Both the position numbers and the translations under genes were made by a program. Below the pieces are notes generated by a model. That model was not told the DNA's origin. It did not search any database and saw nothing but the letters and a program-made list of their open reading frames with translations. A DNA stretch of 48,164 bases from a bacterium (GTDB lineage: Bacteria; Patescibacteria; JAEDAM01; Absconditabacterales; Absconditicoccaceae): the NCBI GenBank assembly GCA_017442645.1, contig JAFRZH010000001.1, forward strand, positions 1-48,164, in the 5' to 3' direction. Shown here one piece after another: positions 21,715 through 32,895 of this stretch (positions are counted from its first letter, which is position 1; every line of letters starts with the position of its first letter).

Positions 21715-22286
21715 AAAGAAGAAATAAAAATCAGAATTTTCTCTATAAGCTTTTGATAATCAAGGTTTGTTCCGAGATTTTCTAGAGCTTTTTTATAATC
21801 AAATTTTTTTATTTCCTCCCCTACTCTATCACAAGGGATTTTCAAAAACAAACGGGGATATTGAAATTGTTGAGCAACATACTCAACTCAAACGCTTTCC
21901 ATATCAACAAAAACTTCTTCCCCTAAAGAAAAGAGAGAATCGGGATTTTCGAGAGGAGATTCACTAGAAATAATAGTCTTTAGTGGAGCAAATATAAAAT
22001 TCAAAGGGACTAATTGTTCTTTTTGTATCTGTATTTGTTTGAGAATAGCCCCTTGAATACACGGATAACATTTCTGAAGATATCCACAAACTCCAATATT
22101 CACTATAAAATATTTTTCTGTTCAATGCTCTAAAAAATATTTTGTTAAAGAAAAAATAGCTCCATAATTTCCTACACCACAACAAAAAAAATCAAAAGGT
22201 AAATGTTGTTTTATCTTCAGACTTTTTATCTTTTCTTTGACGATTTTTAATTCTTGAAATGTAGCACAACAAAAAAGGACTCTCAT
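21711..22286 (-). CDS. Nucleoside phosphorylase/nucleosidase superfamily protein (MTAN-like)
   Basis: A 191-residue frame crossing TGA codons. It has the order of the PNP/MTA-SAH nucleosidase fold: FDFFCCGVGNYGAIFSLTKY (phosphate or catalytic-site loop), IVNIGVCGYL, a strand reading VPLNFIFAP, then DMESVGVEYVAQQF, the DMExxA(V)-type ribose-binding Glu motif, and FLKIPCDRVGEE, matching the usual KxxSDxxx strand. It would cleave the glycosidic bond of a nucleoside such as methylthioadenosine or S-adenosylhomocysteine. It is shorter than typical MTAN (about 230) and has Cys where Ser is usual before Asp, so the substrate is open. Last gene of a four-gene minus-strand operon. Confidence 0.7.
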
Positions 22287-22315
22287 AACCTAAAAAGAGA
22301 AAATAATTGAAAATT

Positions 22316-22651
22316 TTATTTTTCTTGAAATTTTAACTGATTTACTTGATTTTTCATTGAATCTGCTTTTTTTTGAATCTCTGTATTTATCTTTTCTACC
22401 TCAACATTATACTGTTTTTTTAATTCTTCAATTTTCCCTGTAATCTGATTTTTTGCATTATCTACATAAGGTTTTACTTGACTATCATAATATTCTTTTC
22501 CGAGTTCTTTTGCTTTTCCCTTCAATTCTTCAAAATCAATCGCTGAAATCTTTTCTGTATCAATAACTTTTCCAGACTGTTCTCCTTCAAAATCACATCA
22601 TGTAATAGAAACAGCGAAAATAAGCAATAAACCAAAAAGAATTTTTTGCAT
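22316..22651 (-). CDS. Small coiled-coil lipoprotein
   Basis: A 111-residue protein with a lipoprotein signal: MQKILFGLLLIFAVSITGCD. The lipobox Gly (ITGC) is encoded by TGA, so a standard-code annotation loses the export signal. The mature part is a Lys/Glu-rich amphipathic helix (about residues 40-110) likely to form a coiled coil. Lipid attachment to Cys19 would place it on the outside of the membrane. The gene lies 16 bases after the AlaRS C-half gene and 29 before the nucleosidase-like gene. Confidence 0.75.
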
Positions 22652-22667
22652 TCTATTAAATTAAAAA

Positions 22668-23576
22668 TTAAAGAATATGAATAACATTTAAATCTCTTCA
22701 TTGTACACAAACATCAGTTCCCCCACCTTTTAAAGCATATTTTTTTGCCAATTCTTTTGCAGAATGACCATCATCAGTCATAATGAGATAAGTTCCTTCT
22801 TCTGTATAAAACAAAGCAGTTTCCAAAGGTAAAATATTCCTTACACAAGACGATAAAAGTTTAAAATCCGTCCCCTTTTCTAACTGCATAATACAAGTAA
22901 AGTCTGCATTGTTTTCTTTTTTTCAAAAAAGAAGTTCTTTAGAAAGAAGTTTAAGAGATATTTTTTCATTTTTTTCTGAAAATTCTTGATATTCTTTAAA
23001 AAACTTTGCCGTTTTTTCTGGAAGTTGAGTAATAGATTTGACCTGGAAAGTCTGTACTTGTTGGTCTAAAATTTCATTCTGTTGATGAATTTTCTCAATA
23101 ACTTTTGGCCCTGTAATTGCAGTTATTCTTTTAATTCAAGATGCAACCGCTTCTTGTGAAAGAATTGTAAATGCTCAAATTTCTTTCGTATTATTTACAT
23201 GAGTTCCTCCACAAAGTTCTGCAGAAACAATTTCTTCTCCACGGAAAACACGAACTACTCTAACTATATCACCATATTTATCTTCAAAAAAAGCTTTAGC
23301 TCATAATTTTTTTGCTTCATCAAAGGAAGTTTCCACAACCGTAACAGGTAAAGCTTCATAAATTTCTTTATTAAGCTGTTTCTCTATTTCAATAATTTGC
23401 TCGGAGGTAAGTAATTTTTCTGCATAAAAATCAAATCTCAACAAATCAGAATCTACTAAAGAACCTGCTTGTTTAGTATTAGGGAAATACTGGGTCAAAA
23501 TTGCATGAAGTAAATGAGTTGCAGTATGTGCTCTTTTTTTTGCTTCTCTTTGTGAATGATCAATTATTAATTTCAT
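22668..23576 (-). CDS. Alanyl-tRNA synthetase C-terminal half (editing and DHHA1 domains) as a separate gene
   Basis: A 302-residue protein. Residues 1-160 are the AlaRS editing domain: HTATH (His17, His21) and CGGTH (Cys122, His126) are the four zinc-ligand residues, with [13 protein letters not shown] as in bacterial AlaRS and [15 protein letters not shown] and [10 protein letters not shown] after it. Residues about 160-302 are the C-Ala/DHHA1 part, ending [20 protein letters not shown] with a TGA Gly. The usual aminoacylation and tRNA-binding domains (about 450-560 residues) are missing. An in-frame TAA lies eight codons upstream of the ATG, so the gene really starts here. It could be a trans-editing factor (AlaX-like, hydrolysing Ser-tRNAAla or Gly-tRNAAla) or one half of a split AlaRS. 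Confidence 0.85.
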
Positions 23577-23624
23577 TTTCTGAACAAAGGAATAAAATAG
23601 TTTTTAATACTTTTTCAATTTCTT

Positions 23625-23972
23625 TTATTCTTGAGACAATTGAAGACTATCTGAAAAATCCGCAACAGTAGGATTATCCAAAGATCAATCTTCTAAAGGG
23701 ACTTCCACAACTTTATCCATTTCTGAGATATTTTCCTTTTCCGTCACAATAACTTGAGCATTAGTATTTTCTGGATTATTCACATCAACTTCACCATTAG
23801 GCAGAATAACATCTTTTTTTTCTAAATCAATATATTCTCAAAGATTTACTTGATTTTCATCTTGAATCTCAGTTTTAGGTGATCAAAAATACAAAATAAA
23901 TCATAATCCTGTAGAAAGAAGAAATAAAGCAACCGTAATTCGAATAAAAATCTTTACAACTTTTGATTTCAT
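23625..23972 (-). CDS. Membrane-anchored hypothetical protein
   Basis: A 115-residue protein with a basic start and one N-terminal membrane helix (IFIRITVALFLLSTGLGFIL), then an acidic, low-complexity extracytoplasmic tail (about residues 30-115). No lipobox Cys. TGA codes Gly in LYFGSP and a few other places. First gene of the operon that continues with the AlaRS C-half, 48 bases away. I recognise no family. Confidence 0.65.
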
Positions 23973-24061
23973 CAATTTAAAGAAAAAAAATAAAAATCTG
24001 ATTTAGAATAAAGTTATGAAAAAAAGAATCAAGCGTATTATTGTTTTTCTTTCTTTAAATT

Positions 24062-24089
24062 TTGACAAAAAACAAAAAAAATTTATAAT
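24062..24089 (+). promoter_or_regulatory. Consensus sigma70 promoter of the giant lipoprotein gene
   Basis: Perfect TTGACA (24062-24067), a 16-base spacer and perfect TATAAT (24084-24089). The transcript would start near 24096, which rules out the in-frame-looking ATG at 24016 and leaves ATG 24139. Confidence 0.85.
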
Positions 24090-24138
24090 TATATTAAAGA
24101 ATTTCTTGAAATATTTTTTATCTTTTACAGGTTCAATC

Positions 24139-27100
24139 ATGAAAAGATCTCTTCTTTACGTATTTTGTTTATGTTTTTGAATAAGTATCATCTTTCTTTC
24201 TGGATGTGATTCTTGAGAAAACACTGAAACACATTTGATAGAAGAACAAGATACTACTAATGAACATAATTCTGGAGAAGAAACTCAAGATACAAAAAAA
24301 GAAAAAAAGACACAAAAGAAATCTGATTCTCAACCAGGAGATGAGTCAAAAGATGAAGAATTCACTAATTATATACAATTTTCTTTAGAAGAAAGAAAAG
24401 ATTTTGTTTTACAAAAAATTCAGCATTCTCTTGACACAGAAATTGAAAATAATGATAAAGAGAAAACTACAGATACCTATTCTTGACAAAATTTTCGTGA
24501 AAATGTTGTAATTATTTTCCCCGAGGAAGTAGTAGAGCTATTTCTTTGTAACAAAGAAGAAGAGTGTGAATCTACTTTTCAATTTCAAAATTCTGAAAAC
24601 ACATTACAAGAATGAGATATTCTAGTCCTTTTTAATGAAAAAGTTAAAGAAAATCCTTTTTCTCAAATTATCTTTGTCGAATCTTTTGAAGAAAGTGATG
24701 AAAATATCCATGTAATAGGAAAACAAGGTCAAATAGAAGATCTTTTTGAGAATTCTGATTTTTCTTCTCTTTGAAATAATAATCCCGTAAATTTTGATGA
24801 AATTACTCCTTTTAACGATGAAGATGAAAACGATGAAGAAAAAAGAGAATGAGAGGTTAAACTGGATGATAATACTTTTTTCCACAATTCTGAGAATGCA
24901 TCAGAACAAGATGCTGCTAAACATTATTACGAAGGACTTATGAAAATCATTGAACCTTGCGAAACAAGTATTTTAAATACATTTCATATCATCGAAGAAG
25001 CAACTTTTTGAGTCGATTTTGAAGAAATGATTGAATGACATAAAAAGACTACTCAAAAACTTTGTAAAAAATCACAAACAGAACTTACAAAAATAGAACC
25101 TTTCAGAAAAGACGAAACAATAACAAAAGCTCTACTCGAATATTTTCCAATAGTTTTGACTTACCAAGATCAAGAAATATTCGATAATTTCATAAATTAT
25201 GTAAATCTTATCACAAAAAACGGACAAAAAGCTGATATTAATATTGATGTTATGACTTGAATTTTACATTATGAAACCTATCAAAATTTAATAGAACAAT
25301 TTTGACTTAGAAAAGAAAATTTAAAAGATACTGGCTTTATTATGGATGGAGAAAATTTTTTTCTCAATCTTTCCTCAGGAGCTAATAATATGGAAAAAGC
25401 TCTGAAGAAATTTAATGAATCGGTTCAAAAATTCGCAAAAAGGTATAATACAACTATTGAACCTCATCAATTTTCTCTATTTACTAACCAAGACTTTATC
25501 GGGAATATTACTCCAATATCTGAAAAAAAGAATCTTACCATTGTAGGGCAAGTATCCATCGAAGGAGACGGAACTTGAGAAAATTTATCTTGAAAAGATG
25601 AAAACCTTGTTATTTGAGGGGAAGAAAAAGAAAACGAAGAAAAACCTACTGTCTTTGAAGGAGACATTTATGATATCTGTGGAAGTTATACTTTTGGGAA
25701 AGCAACCATGTACAGCATTTGTTTGGGAGATACCAAAAGAAAAGAAATTACTTCCAAAGATATTGGGAATTTAACTAGCCTAGAAGGATTTTCCGATTTT
25801 ATTGCACTAAAAATTGCTTATAACTGAGAAGAAGTAGAAAATCGAAGTCTGATTGATAAAATTTTTGGTGATGATTTGGGAAAAATGACTCAAGACGAAT
25901 TTAACGAAAAATTTAATTTTAGTAAATCAAAACATCTTCATAATATTACTTATGCTGGAGAATTAAATTTATCAGATTTAAACGAAGGAGAAACATATAA
26001 ATTTACCTTTGATCCTCTCCTCGAAAAAACTTGAAAACCCAATATCAATAATGATTTATGAAAAAATGTCGTTGTTTACACCTATTCTGAATGAATTATT
26101 CATGGATTTCAGGTTAGCCCTTATGTTTCTTATCATTTTCCTAAAATTTCTAGTTATTCTTTTTCGAATGAAGACGCCCAAGAAATTTATCTTATGTACA
26201 AAGGAGTAAGTACAAGAGATATTCTTAAACTCATCGATCCAGAAAGTATCGTCTATCTTGCAAGAGAAGAAACAAATATTGAACAGAACTGGGAATGATC
26301 TTATTTTTACAACAATACCAACCAGTTTTTCAATATTTCTGTGACAGATGACAGTTATACAAGTTATCCAAACAATACTTTTACAAAAGAAATCCAACCT
26401 CAAGAAATTTTTTCGTGCGATCATGCTGTAGATAGTTATTTAATTACTCCCCTATCAAAAGAAACAAAAGCTTTAGTTCATACAGGGGCTCAAAAAAAGA
26501 CAGAAACCACAAATACTACGGGAACAATCACAAACAAAACGACTCAAAAAGTAAATACAGAAAAAACAGAAAAGACTCCAAACAATACTCAAAAGGATAC
26601 TACTCCTACAGTAAAAAAAGAAGAAAAATCAGAATGAATTCAAGATCATTCTACAGCAAAAATTCTTGCTCCTAATGAAGTATATCGTGACGAATATTTC
26701 GGAATTCAGATAAAAAATAAAGGAAGATACCCAGGGACAATTGTAATTAATAAACTCACAGATAAAAATAATAACGGTTCATTTGTTTTTAAGAATAATG
26801 ACAATTCATATCTTATAAATTTTTACGTATCAGTCCCCGATAAAATTGGGCAATTTCAACTTTTAGAATCTGTAAGCAAAACGGCAAAACAACTATGAAA
26901 AGATCTTGAACAAACAGGTAAAAATATAGTTCTCATAAAACAAGCTTGTATTTCAAAAGAAAACTGTTATGACCCCATAGATTCTTTCCATGAAAGTAAT
27001 ACCCCACAATTAAATCATCAATGATTTATCCTTAATTACGCTTGACGAGCAATAGATAGTATTTATGAAGATAAGGAAATAAAAAATTTAAAGGATAATG

Positions 27101-27795
27101 ATACGGAAATTACTGATGAAGAACTAAAAAACTTATCTAAGAATCGTTATTCAAGTCGAGAAAATTATGAACAAAAGGTGACAAAAGTTATGAATATAGT
27201 CGCTGACACTTTCGAAATAAATGAAAATTATTCCTTTGCAAAAATCAAAGAAGAAAACAAAGAAGATCCTCAACAAACTGTAAAACAAACAGAAAAGGGG
27301 AATACACAACCTACAACTCAAAAAAAACAAGATTCCAATACTACAACAAAAAACGCTACAGAAACAACATCTTCCAACGATTCTATCTCCAAAGAAGGGA
27401 AATCTGAATCTTCATTAACATTTTATACTAAGAATTTGGGACTTTATCCGTCTTCATGATTACAGCTTGATGAACAAGGGAACCTTAGTGATATCAAAAA
27501 AACAAAAGCCATTATGCAGAAAATTTGATTATGCTGAGTAGAAACACGCTTTGACTGTAACCAATGAGTCAGAAGATTTGAAAAAGACAAAGTAGGACAA
27601 CTTTTTATTTATTCTGTAGGGAAGCGAAACTGGAAATCAAATTGTAAAGGACAAGAAAGAAGTAAATGTTATACTCCAACATCAACTACTCCATTTTTCA
27701 AAACAAAACCTTCCTCAAAAGAATGATATGTTTATCTTTATCCTGCTGACACTGTTAAATTATGTATTCTTTGAGCAGGGGAAAATGAATGTTAA
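24139..27795 (+). CDS. Very large lipoprotein of unknown family
   Basis: A 1218-residue frame reading through many TGA codons to TAA. The signal FGISIIFLSGC gives a clear lipobox with Cys23 as the lipidated residue. Next comes a Ser/Thr/Lys/Glu-rich linker (about 24-75), a mostly helical acidic region, a beta-rich part (about 450-760), a second low-complexity Thr/Lys/Asn linker (about 775-830) and a third (about 1040-1090), with Cys-containing C-terminal segments. The linkers divide it into globular blocks, as in surface-exposed proteins. I recognise no domain. It has a perfect promoter and a strong terminator, so it is a single-gene unit. Confidence 0.85.
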
Positions 27796-27813
27796 CTCAA
27801 TCAATAAAAAAAA

Positions 27814-27865
27814 TCTGATTCTCCATAACAAAGTAAATCTAAAAGGAAGAATCAGACTTTTTTAT
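27814..27865. terminator. Terminator after the giant lipoprotein
   Basis: TCTGATTCTCC (27814-27824) pairs with GGAAGAATCAGA (27845-27856), one bulge, followed by CTTTTTT on the plus strand. An A-run precedes the left arm, so it may also work in reverse. Confidence 0.75.
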
Positions 27866-27890
27866 TTTCTTTTTTTTGTTTTGTTTTTTC

Positions 27891-27918
27891 TTGTATTATA
27901 GTAAAAATTTCTTATGAT
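27891..27918 (+). promoter_or_regulatory. Promoter of rubrerythrin
   Basis: TTGTAT (27891-27896), a 16-base spacer and TATGAT (27913-27918), about 33 bases before the ATG at 27951. A second weaker pair lies slightly upstream (TTGTTT with TATAGT at 27897-27902). Confidence 0.5.
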
Positions 27919-27950
27919 ACAAAAAGTTTTATTCATTAATTTGAAAAACA

Positions 27951-28535
27951 ATGAAACAAACCTTATCAAATTTAGCGAAAGCTTTTGTTGGAGAATCTCA
28001 AGCAAGGAATCGTTATACGATTTATGCAAGTGTAGCAAGAAAGGCTGGATATCTTCAAGTTGCAAATATTTTTTTGGAGACTGCAGAACAAGAAAAAGAA
28101 CATGCAGAACGATTTTTCAAAATGATGCAAGAATTCGTGAAAAATGAAGGAGTAGCAATGCCTAGTATTGATGTAGAAACAACAACAATGGTAAAATTTG
28201 GAGATACTCTTACCAATCTTGATACTGCGATTAATGGAGAAAATGAAGAATGGACAAAACTTTATGCAGAATTTGCTAAAGTGGCAGAAGAAGAATGATA
28301 TCCTCAATTTGCTTCGAGAATTAGAGCTATTATGGTTGCAGAAAAACATCATGAAGAAAGATATAAAAAATTATATGATTTGGTAAAAAGTGATACTTTC
28401 TATCAAAGAGATGAAGCAATTTTTCGAACTTGTACGAAATGTGGATATATTTGGAAAGGAAAAGAACCTCCAAAAGAATGTCCTCTTTGTGGTCATGAAA
28501 AGGAGTATTATGTAAAAATGAATGAAGATTTTTAG
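27951..28535 (+). CDS. rbr: Rubrerythrin
   Basis: A 194-residue, full-length rubrerythrin. The N-terminal ferritin-like four-helix bundle has the diiron ligand pattern (GESQARNRY, EQEKEHAE, then a second half with EKHHEERYKKLY), and the C-terminal rubredoxin domain has CTKCGYIW and CPLCGH. Rubrerythrins reduce hydrogen peroxide using electrons passed through the rubredoxin iron, protecting oxygen-sensitive cells. One TGA (EEEGYPQFA) encodes the Gly between the two ferritin-like halves and would split the gene in two under the standard code. The malic enzyme gene follows 37 bases on. Confidence 0.95.
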
Positions 28536-28572
28536 AAAAGGTATTTTAGACTGATTTATTCTCTCATATCTG

Positions 28573-29712
28573 ATGACCTACGCACAAAAATCTCTCAAAC
28601 TTCACGAAAAATATCAAGGGAAAATTTCCATAATCTCAAAAGTTCCTCTTGAAAACAAAGACGAGCTTTCTACTTTCTATTCTCCAGGAGTTGCTGCTCC
28701 TTGTTTGGAGATTGCCAAAAATCCTCAAATGGCCTATCGTTATACGATGAAAAAAAATACTATTGCAATTATTTCGGACGGTTCTGCAGTTTTGGGACTT
28801 GGGAATATTGGAGCATTAGCAGGACTCCCCGTTATGGAGGGGAAAGCAATTTTATTCAAAAAATTTGGGAACGTCGATGCGATTCCTTTGGTCGTTGATA
28901 CCCAAGATCCTGACGAAATCATCAAATTCGTTGAGCAAGTCTCACCCAATTTTTGAGGAATCAATCTCGAAGATATTGCAGCTCCGAAATGTTTTTATAT
29001 TGAAGAGGCTTTAAAAAACAGACTGAATATTCCTGTTTTTCATGATGACCAACATGGAACAGCTATCGTAGTTTTAGCAGGGCTCATCAATGCAGTAAAA
29101 CTCAAGAATCAGACACTCGAAGAACAAAAAATTGTGATTTCCTGAGCAGGAGCAGCAGCAATCGCCATTTGAAAACTACTTCATAAAGCAGGAGTCCAAG
29201 AAATTCTTTTCGTCGATAGTAAAGGAATCATTTCTCCTGACCGCGAGGATCTCAATGAATACAAAAAAGAAGTCCTTTCTTTCAGCAAAAATCAGACTTC
29301 TTGAACTCTTTTGGATGCTTTAAAAGGAAGAAGTGTTTTTATCGGAGTCAGCAAAGGAAATCTTTTAAAAGCAGAAGATTTAAAGACAATGGACAAAGAT
29401 CCGATCATTTTTGCACTTGCCAATCCTGACCCTGAAATTTCTCCCGAAGAAGCTCAAAAAGGAGGCGCTTTTATCGTAGCAACTTGAAGAAGCGATTATC
29501 CTAACCAAATCAATAATCTTCTCGCATTCCCTGGTATTTTCAGAGGAGCGTTAGACGCAGGCATTACCCAAATTACCGATGAACATAAACTCGCTGCTGC
29601 ATATGCTTTAGCAAAAAAAGTAAAAAATCTGAGCGTTGATCATATTTTACCTTCTGTTTTCGAAGAAGGAATTGCCGACGCCGTTTCAGAAGCAGTGAAA
29701 AAAATTGGATAA
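28573..29712 (+). CDS. NAD(P)-dependent malic enzyme
   Basis: A 379-residue short-form malic enzyme that decarboxylates malate to pyruvate. It has [15 protein letters not shown] at the N-terminus, [33 protein letters not shown], the acid motif [16 protein letters not shown], and the Rossmann loop [15 protein letters not shown]. Two glycines of that loop (29143-29145 and 29170-29172) are TGA; reading them as Trp or stop would destroy the GAGAA motif. The later [16 protein letters not shown] supports the family. In a cell with few pathways it may link a scavenged C4 acid to pyruvate and NAD(P)H. Single TAA end. Confidence 0.95.
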
Positions 29713-29753
29713 TTTTTGGATAATATTAAGAAATTTTTTGGCTTAATTTCGAT

Positions 29754-29781
29754 TTGATTTTAACGAAGAAAACGCTATCTT
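29754..29781 (+). promoter_or_regulatory. Promoter of secD
   Basis: TTGATT (29754-29759), a 16-base spacer and TATCTT (29776-29781), 35 bases before the ATG. Confidence 0.45.
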
Positions 29782-29815
29782 AAAGAATAGAATTTTTATT
29801 TATATTATTGTTTCG

Positions 29816-32059
29816 ATGAAAATTGTTTGGGACAGAAAAAAAATGATCTTAGCATTAGTTTTATTTTTTTCTTTTGTTACAGTATTTTTTATCAAATGGG
29901 ATTTTGATAAAGAAGAATTAGAAAGAAAACTCACTTTTGCTTGAGATGGAATAACAAATTTTAGAAGAGGATTAGACGTATCTTGAGGAACAAGACTAAC
30001 CTATAAAATTTCTTATGATAAATATGAAAGTACTTATGGTACAGAAAGAAAACAAGAACTAGATGAAGTAAAAAATACCGTTGAAAATATTATCTTACAA
30101 AATATTGATGGAAGAATTTCAAAACTTTGAGTAAGTGATTATAAGGCATATACTCAAAAGCGTAATGATGAAACACAAATCGTAGTTGAAATTTGATGAG
30201 TTACAGACCTAGATCAAGCTAAAGAAATTATAGGGAAAACCGTAGAACTTGAATTTAAACTTCCTAATAAAAATGCTGAAAATAAGGAAGAAAGGAAAGA
30301 ACTTGCTACAAAACTTTATCAAGAGATTCAACCTGATGCCACTAAAATGAAAAGTTTTGCAGACAATAAAAGCTCAGAAAATATTTTTTATCAAGAATAC
30401 ACGGGGAAAAGTATCTTGGAACTACCAAGTTTTTATAAAGAACATCAAAATATTCTTGATACAATAGAAAAAGGGAAACTTTCAGACGTATTTGAAGGGA
30501 CATATGGTTCTCAACAATACCTTAACGAAAATTGAGAAGTAGTAGAAGAAGCAATTAATGGATACACTTTCTTTGTAGTAACTGATAAAGTTACTCAAGA
30601 AAGAAAAGATACAAATCTGAATGACATTCTTGAAGTTTCTACAAAACTCAATTTAGATATCAATCAAGAATTAGAAGTTGTATCTTCAAATCAAGGAATT
30701 GAGAGTGGAGATTACACAATTATTGATAATACCTTAAAATTCAACAATGGTAAAATTTATGATAATCAAGAAGCATACAAATTAAAAATCTTTGCATATC
30801 AACCGAATTTACAAGGATTAACATGAGAGGATTATGAAAATGAAAAGAAAAAAGTTGAAGAAAGAAAATCCTTTATCATGTCAGAACTCCAACATGATGA
30901 TCAAGCAGAGTTTGATGATGTAACAAAAATTCTCGACTCTTCCATTTCTCTTCTTGAATTAAAACAAACACTTCCAGACTTCGTGAGTCAGGAAATTGGA
31001 ACAATTCAAGCATACGAAAAGGATGGAATTATTTATTTTACAGATATCATTGAAAAAAAAGAAATCAATGACACACGATACGGCTTTGTTGTTGTCAATA
31101 ACGTTAACAAAGAACAATTTGAAAAAGAACTTGCTACAAAGACATATTATTCTCTTCAAGAAGTATTTGTTCAAGACAAGTTGAGTTGGATTCCTGCTCA
31201 ATCATCAAAAGGCGAAATGCTAAACGGAGCAAACTTTCAATATGCAAAAGTAGATACTTCAAAACTATGACAACCTGTAGTAAATATTACCTTTGATAGT
31301 ATTGGAAAAGCAATTTTTTGTGATATTACTGAACGTAATATTGGAAATCAAATGGCAATCTTTATTTGAGGAAAACTTATTACAGCTCCAAAAATTCAAG
31401 CTAAAATTTGTGATGGAACAGCTTCTATTGAAGGAAACTATACAAAAGAAGAAGCAAAAGAAACCGCAGATTCTCTTAATGACGGAGCATTACCTGCACC
31501 TCTAATCTTAACTCAAGAAGAAAAAATAAATCCATCTTTAGGAGATCGTGCATTTTCTTGAGCAGTAATTGCTTTAGGTTTCGGAATTATAGCTATCTTT
31601 ATTTACATTACAATTCTTTATGGAATTAGAAAATGAGTAGTAACTCTCTGTTCTCTCTTAGCTTATACCATTGTTTTACTTGCAATTGTAAAGATTACAG
31701 ATTATGCACTCTCTCTTAGTGGAATAGCTGCCATTATTCTTTCTATTGGAATGGCTGTCGATGCAAATGTACTCATTTTTGAAAGAATGAAAGAAGAAAA
31801 AGAAAACGGGAAAGATGATAAAAATGCTATAAAAATTGCTTATGATAGGAGTTTCACTGCAATTAAAGACTCTCAAATCTCAACAGGAATTATTGGATTC
31901 TTCCTCTTCTGTATCGGAATTAATATCTTTAAGGGATTCTGATTAATGTTAGTAGTGGGAGTAATATTAACTCTACTTATCAATGTTCCTCTTATAAAAG
32001 AATTCTTACAACTCATTTGTCTAAAAAACGAATCAAAAGAGGAAAAAGCAAAAAAATAA
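29816..32059 (+). CDS. secD: Protein translocase subunit SecD
   Basis: A 747-residue SecD. A first membrane helix (MILALVLFFSFVTVFFI) is followed by RRGLDVSGGTRLTYKI, matching the SecD GLDLQGG motif (one Gly is TGA). A large extracytoplasmic P1 region covers about 60-560, longer than usual. The C-terminal part has LNDGALPAPL, LGDRAFSGAVIALGFG, a set of membrane helices and the family motif GIAAIILSIGMAVDANVLIF. SecD with SecF uses the proton gradient to help complete protein export. The gene is not followed by secF; a strong terminator lies directly behind it, so secF must be elsewhere or absent. Confidence 0.92.
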
Positions 32060-32076
32060 TCATGGAAAATATTCAT

Positions 32077-32107
32077 AAAAAACACTAGAATAAATCTAGT
32101 GTTTTTT
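32077..32107. terminator. Strong terminator after secD
   Basis: A perfect 13-bp stem, AAAAAACACTAGA / TCTAGTGTTTTTT, with a 5-base loop. It is symmetrical and would also stop adk transcripts from the other side. Confidence 0.9.
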
Positions 32108-32133
32108 CTTTGTATTTGCTTTTTTATGATAAA

Positions 32134-32778
32134 CTATTCCCCCAAAATATGAAGTAATTCTTGAAAAATTTCTTGAGGACTTTTCATGGCATCAATATCT
32201 ACTAAAAGTCCTTCTTTCCTTACCCATTCAATACAAGGCATAGTATCTTCATAAAATGCTGAAATTCTTGATTTTATTGCATCCATATCCTCATCATCAT
32301 TACGACGAATAAGATCTCAATTACAGAAATTACATTTTACACAATCCCCATCCAAAGAAGAATAACTTTTTCCACACTTCCCACAAACTTTTCTTCAAGC
32401 TAATCTTTTATACACTTCATCTTCTGTAATCTGAAAATTTACTACAACAAAATCTCTTTTTTTTTCTCTCATTTGACCGATAATCTGATGAGTCTGTCCT
32501 ATTCTTCTCAAGCAACCATCTCAAAGAATCGAATCATTCTCTCCTAAAGTCGCCATAAATACTCACCAAAGCCCAGATACAACTTCATCAGCAACCAAAA
32601 GACCATTTTTTGTTAAATCCTTTAAATAATTTCCAATAGCATTTTCATTACTCTGTAATGACCTCAAGATTCCTCCCGTTTCAAAATATTTCATCTTATT
32701 TCAAAAATGTTCCAACAGTAATCTTGATTGAGTTCCTTTCCCACTCGCCTGGATTCATGAGAGAATAATATCTTTCAT
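32134..32778 (-). CDS. adk: Adenylate kinase, zinc-lid type
   Basis: A 214-residue protein ending in TAG. The P-loop reads SGIQASGKGTQSRLL, with its first Gly (32755-32757) encoded by TGA. ETGGILRSL forms the AMP site, LGDGCLRRIGQTHQ takes the place of the usual DGFPRTxxQ, and the lid has KVCGKCGKSYSSLDGDCVKC followed by NFC, a Cys-rich zinc-binding lid as in many Gram-positive and CPR kinases. The reaction is ATP + AMP to 2 ADP. The variant DGCLRR motif keeps an Arg but lacks the Pro, so activity should not be taken for granted. Confidence 0.85.
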
Positions 32779-32895
32779 ACAATATAATAAAAAAAATAAA
32801 AACAAAAATCTGACCTTCTTTATCTTACTCCAAAAAAACAAAAAAGCAAATTCTCCTTATCCTCTATAAAAGAAAAAGAAAATCTGCTTCAATAT

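Noticed and set aside
24016..24138. Upstream ATG at 24016 as start of the giant lipoprotein
   Set aside because: A perfect TTGACA-N16-TATAAT promoter lies between it and 24139, and only the 24139 start places the lipobox directly after the signal helix.
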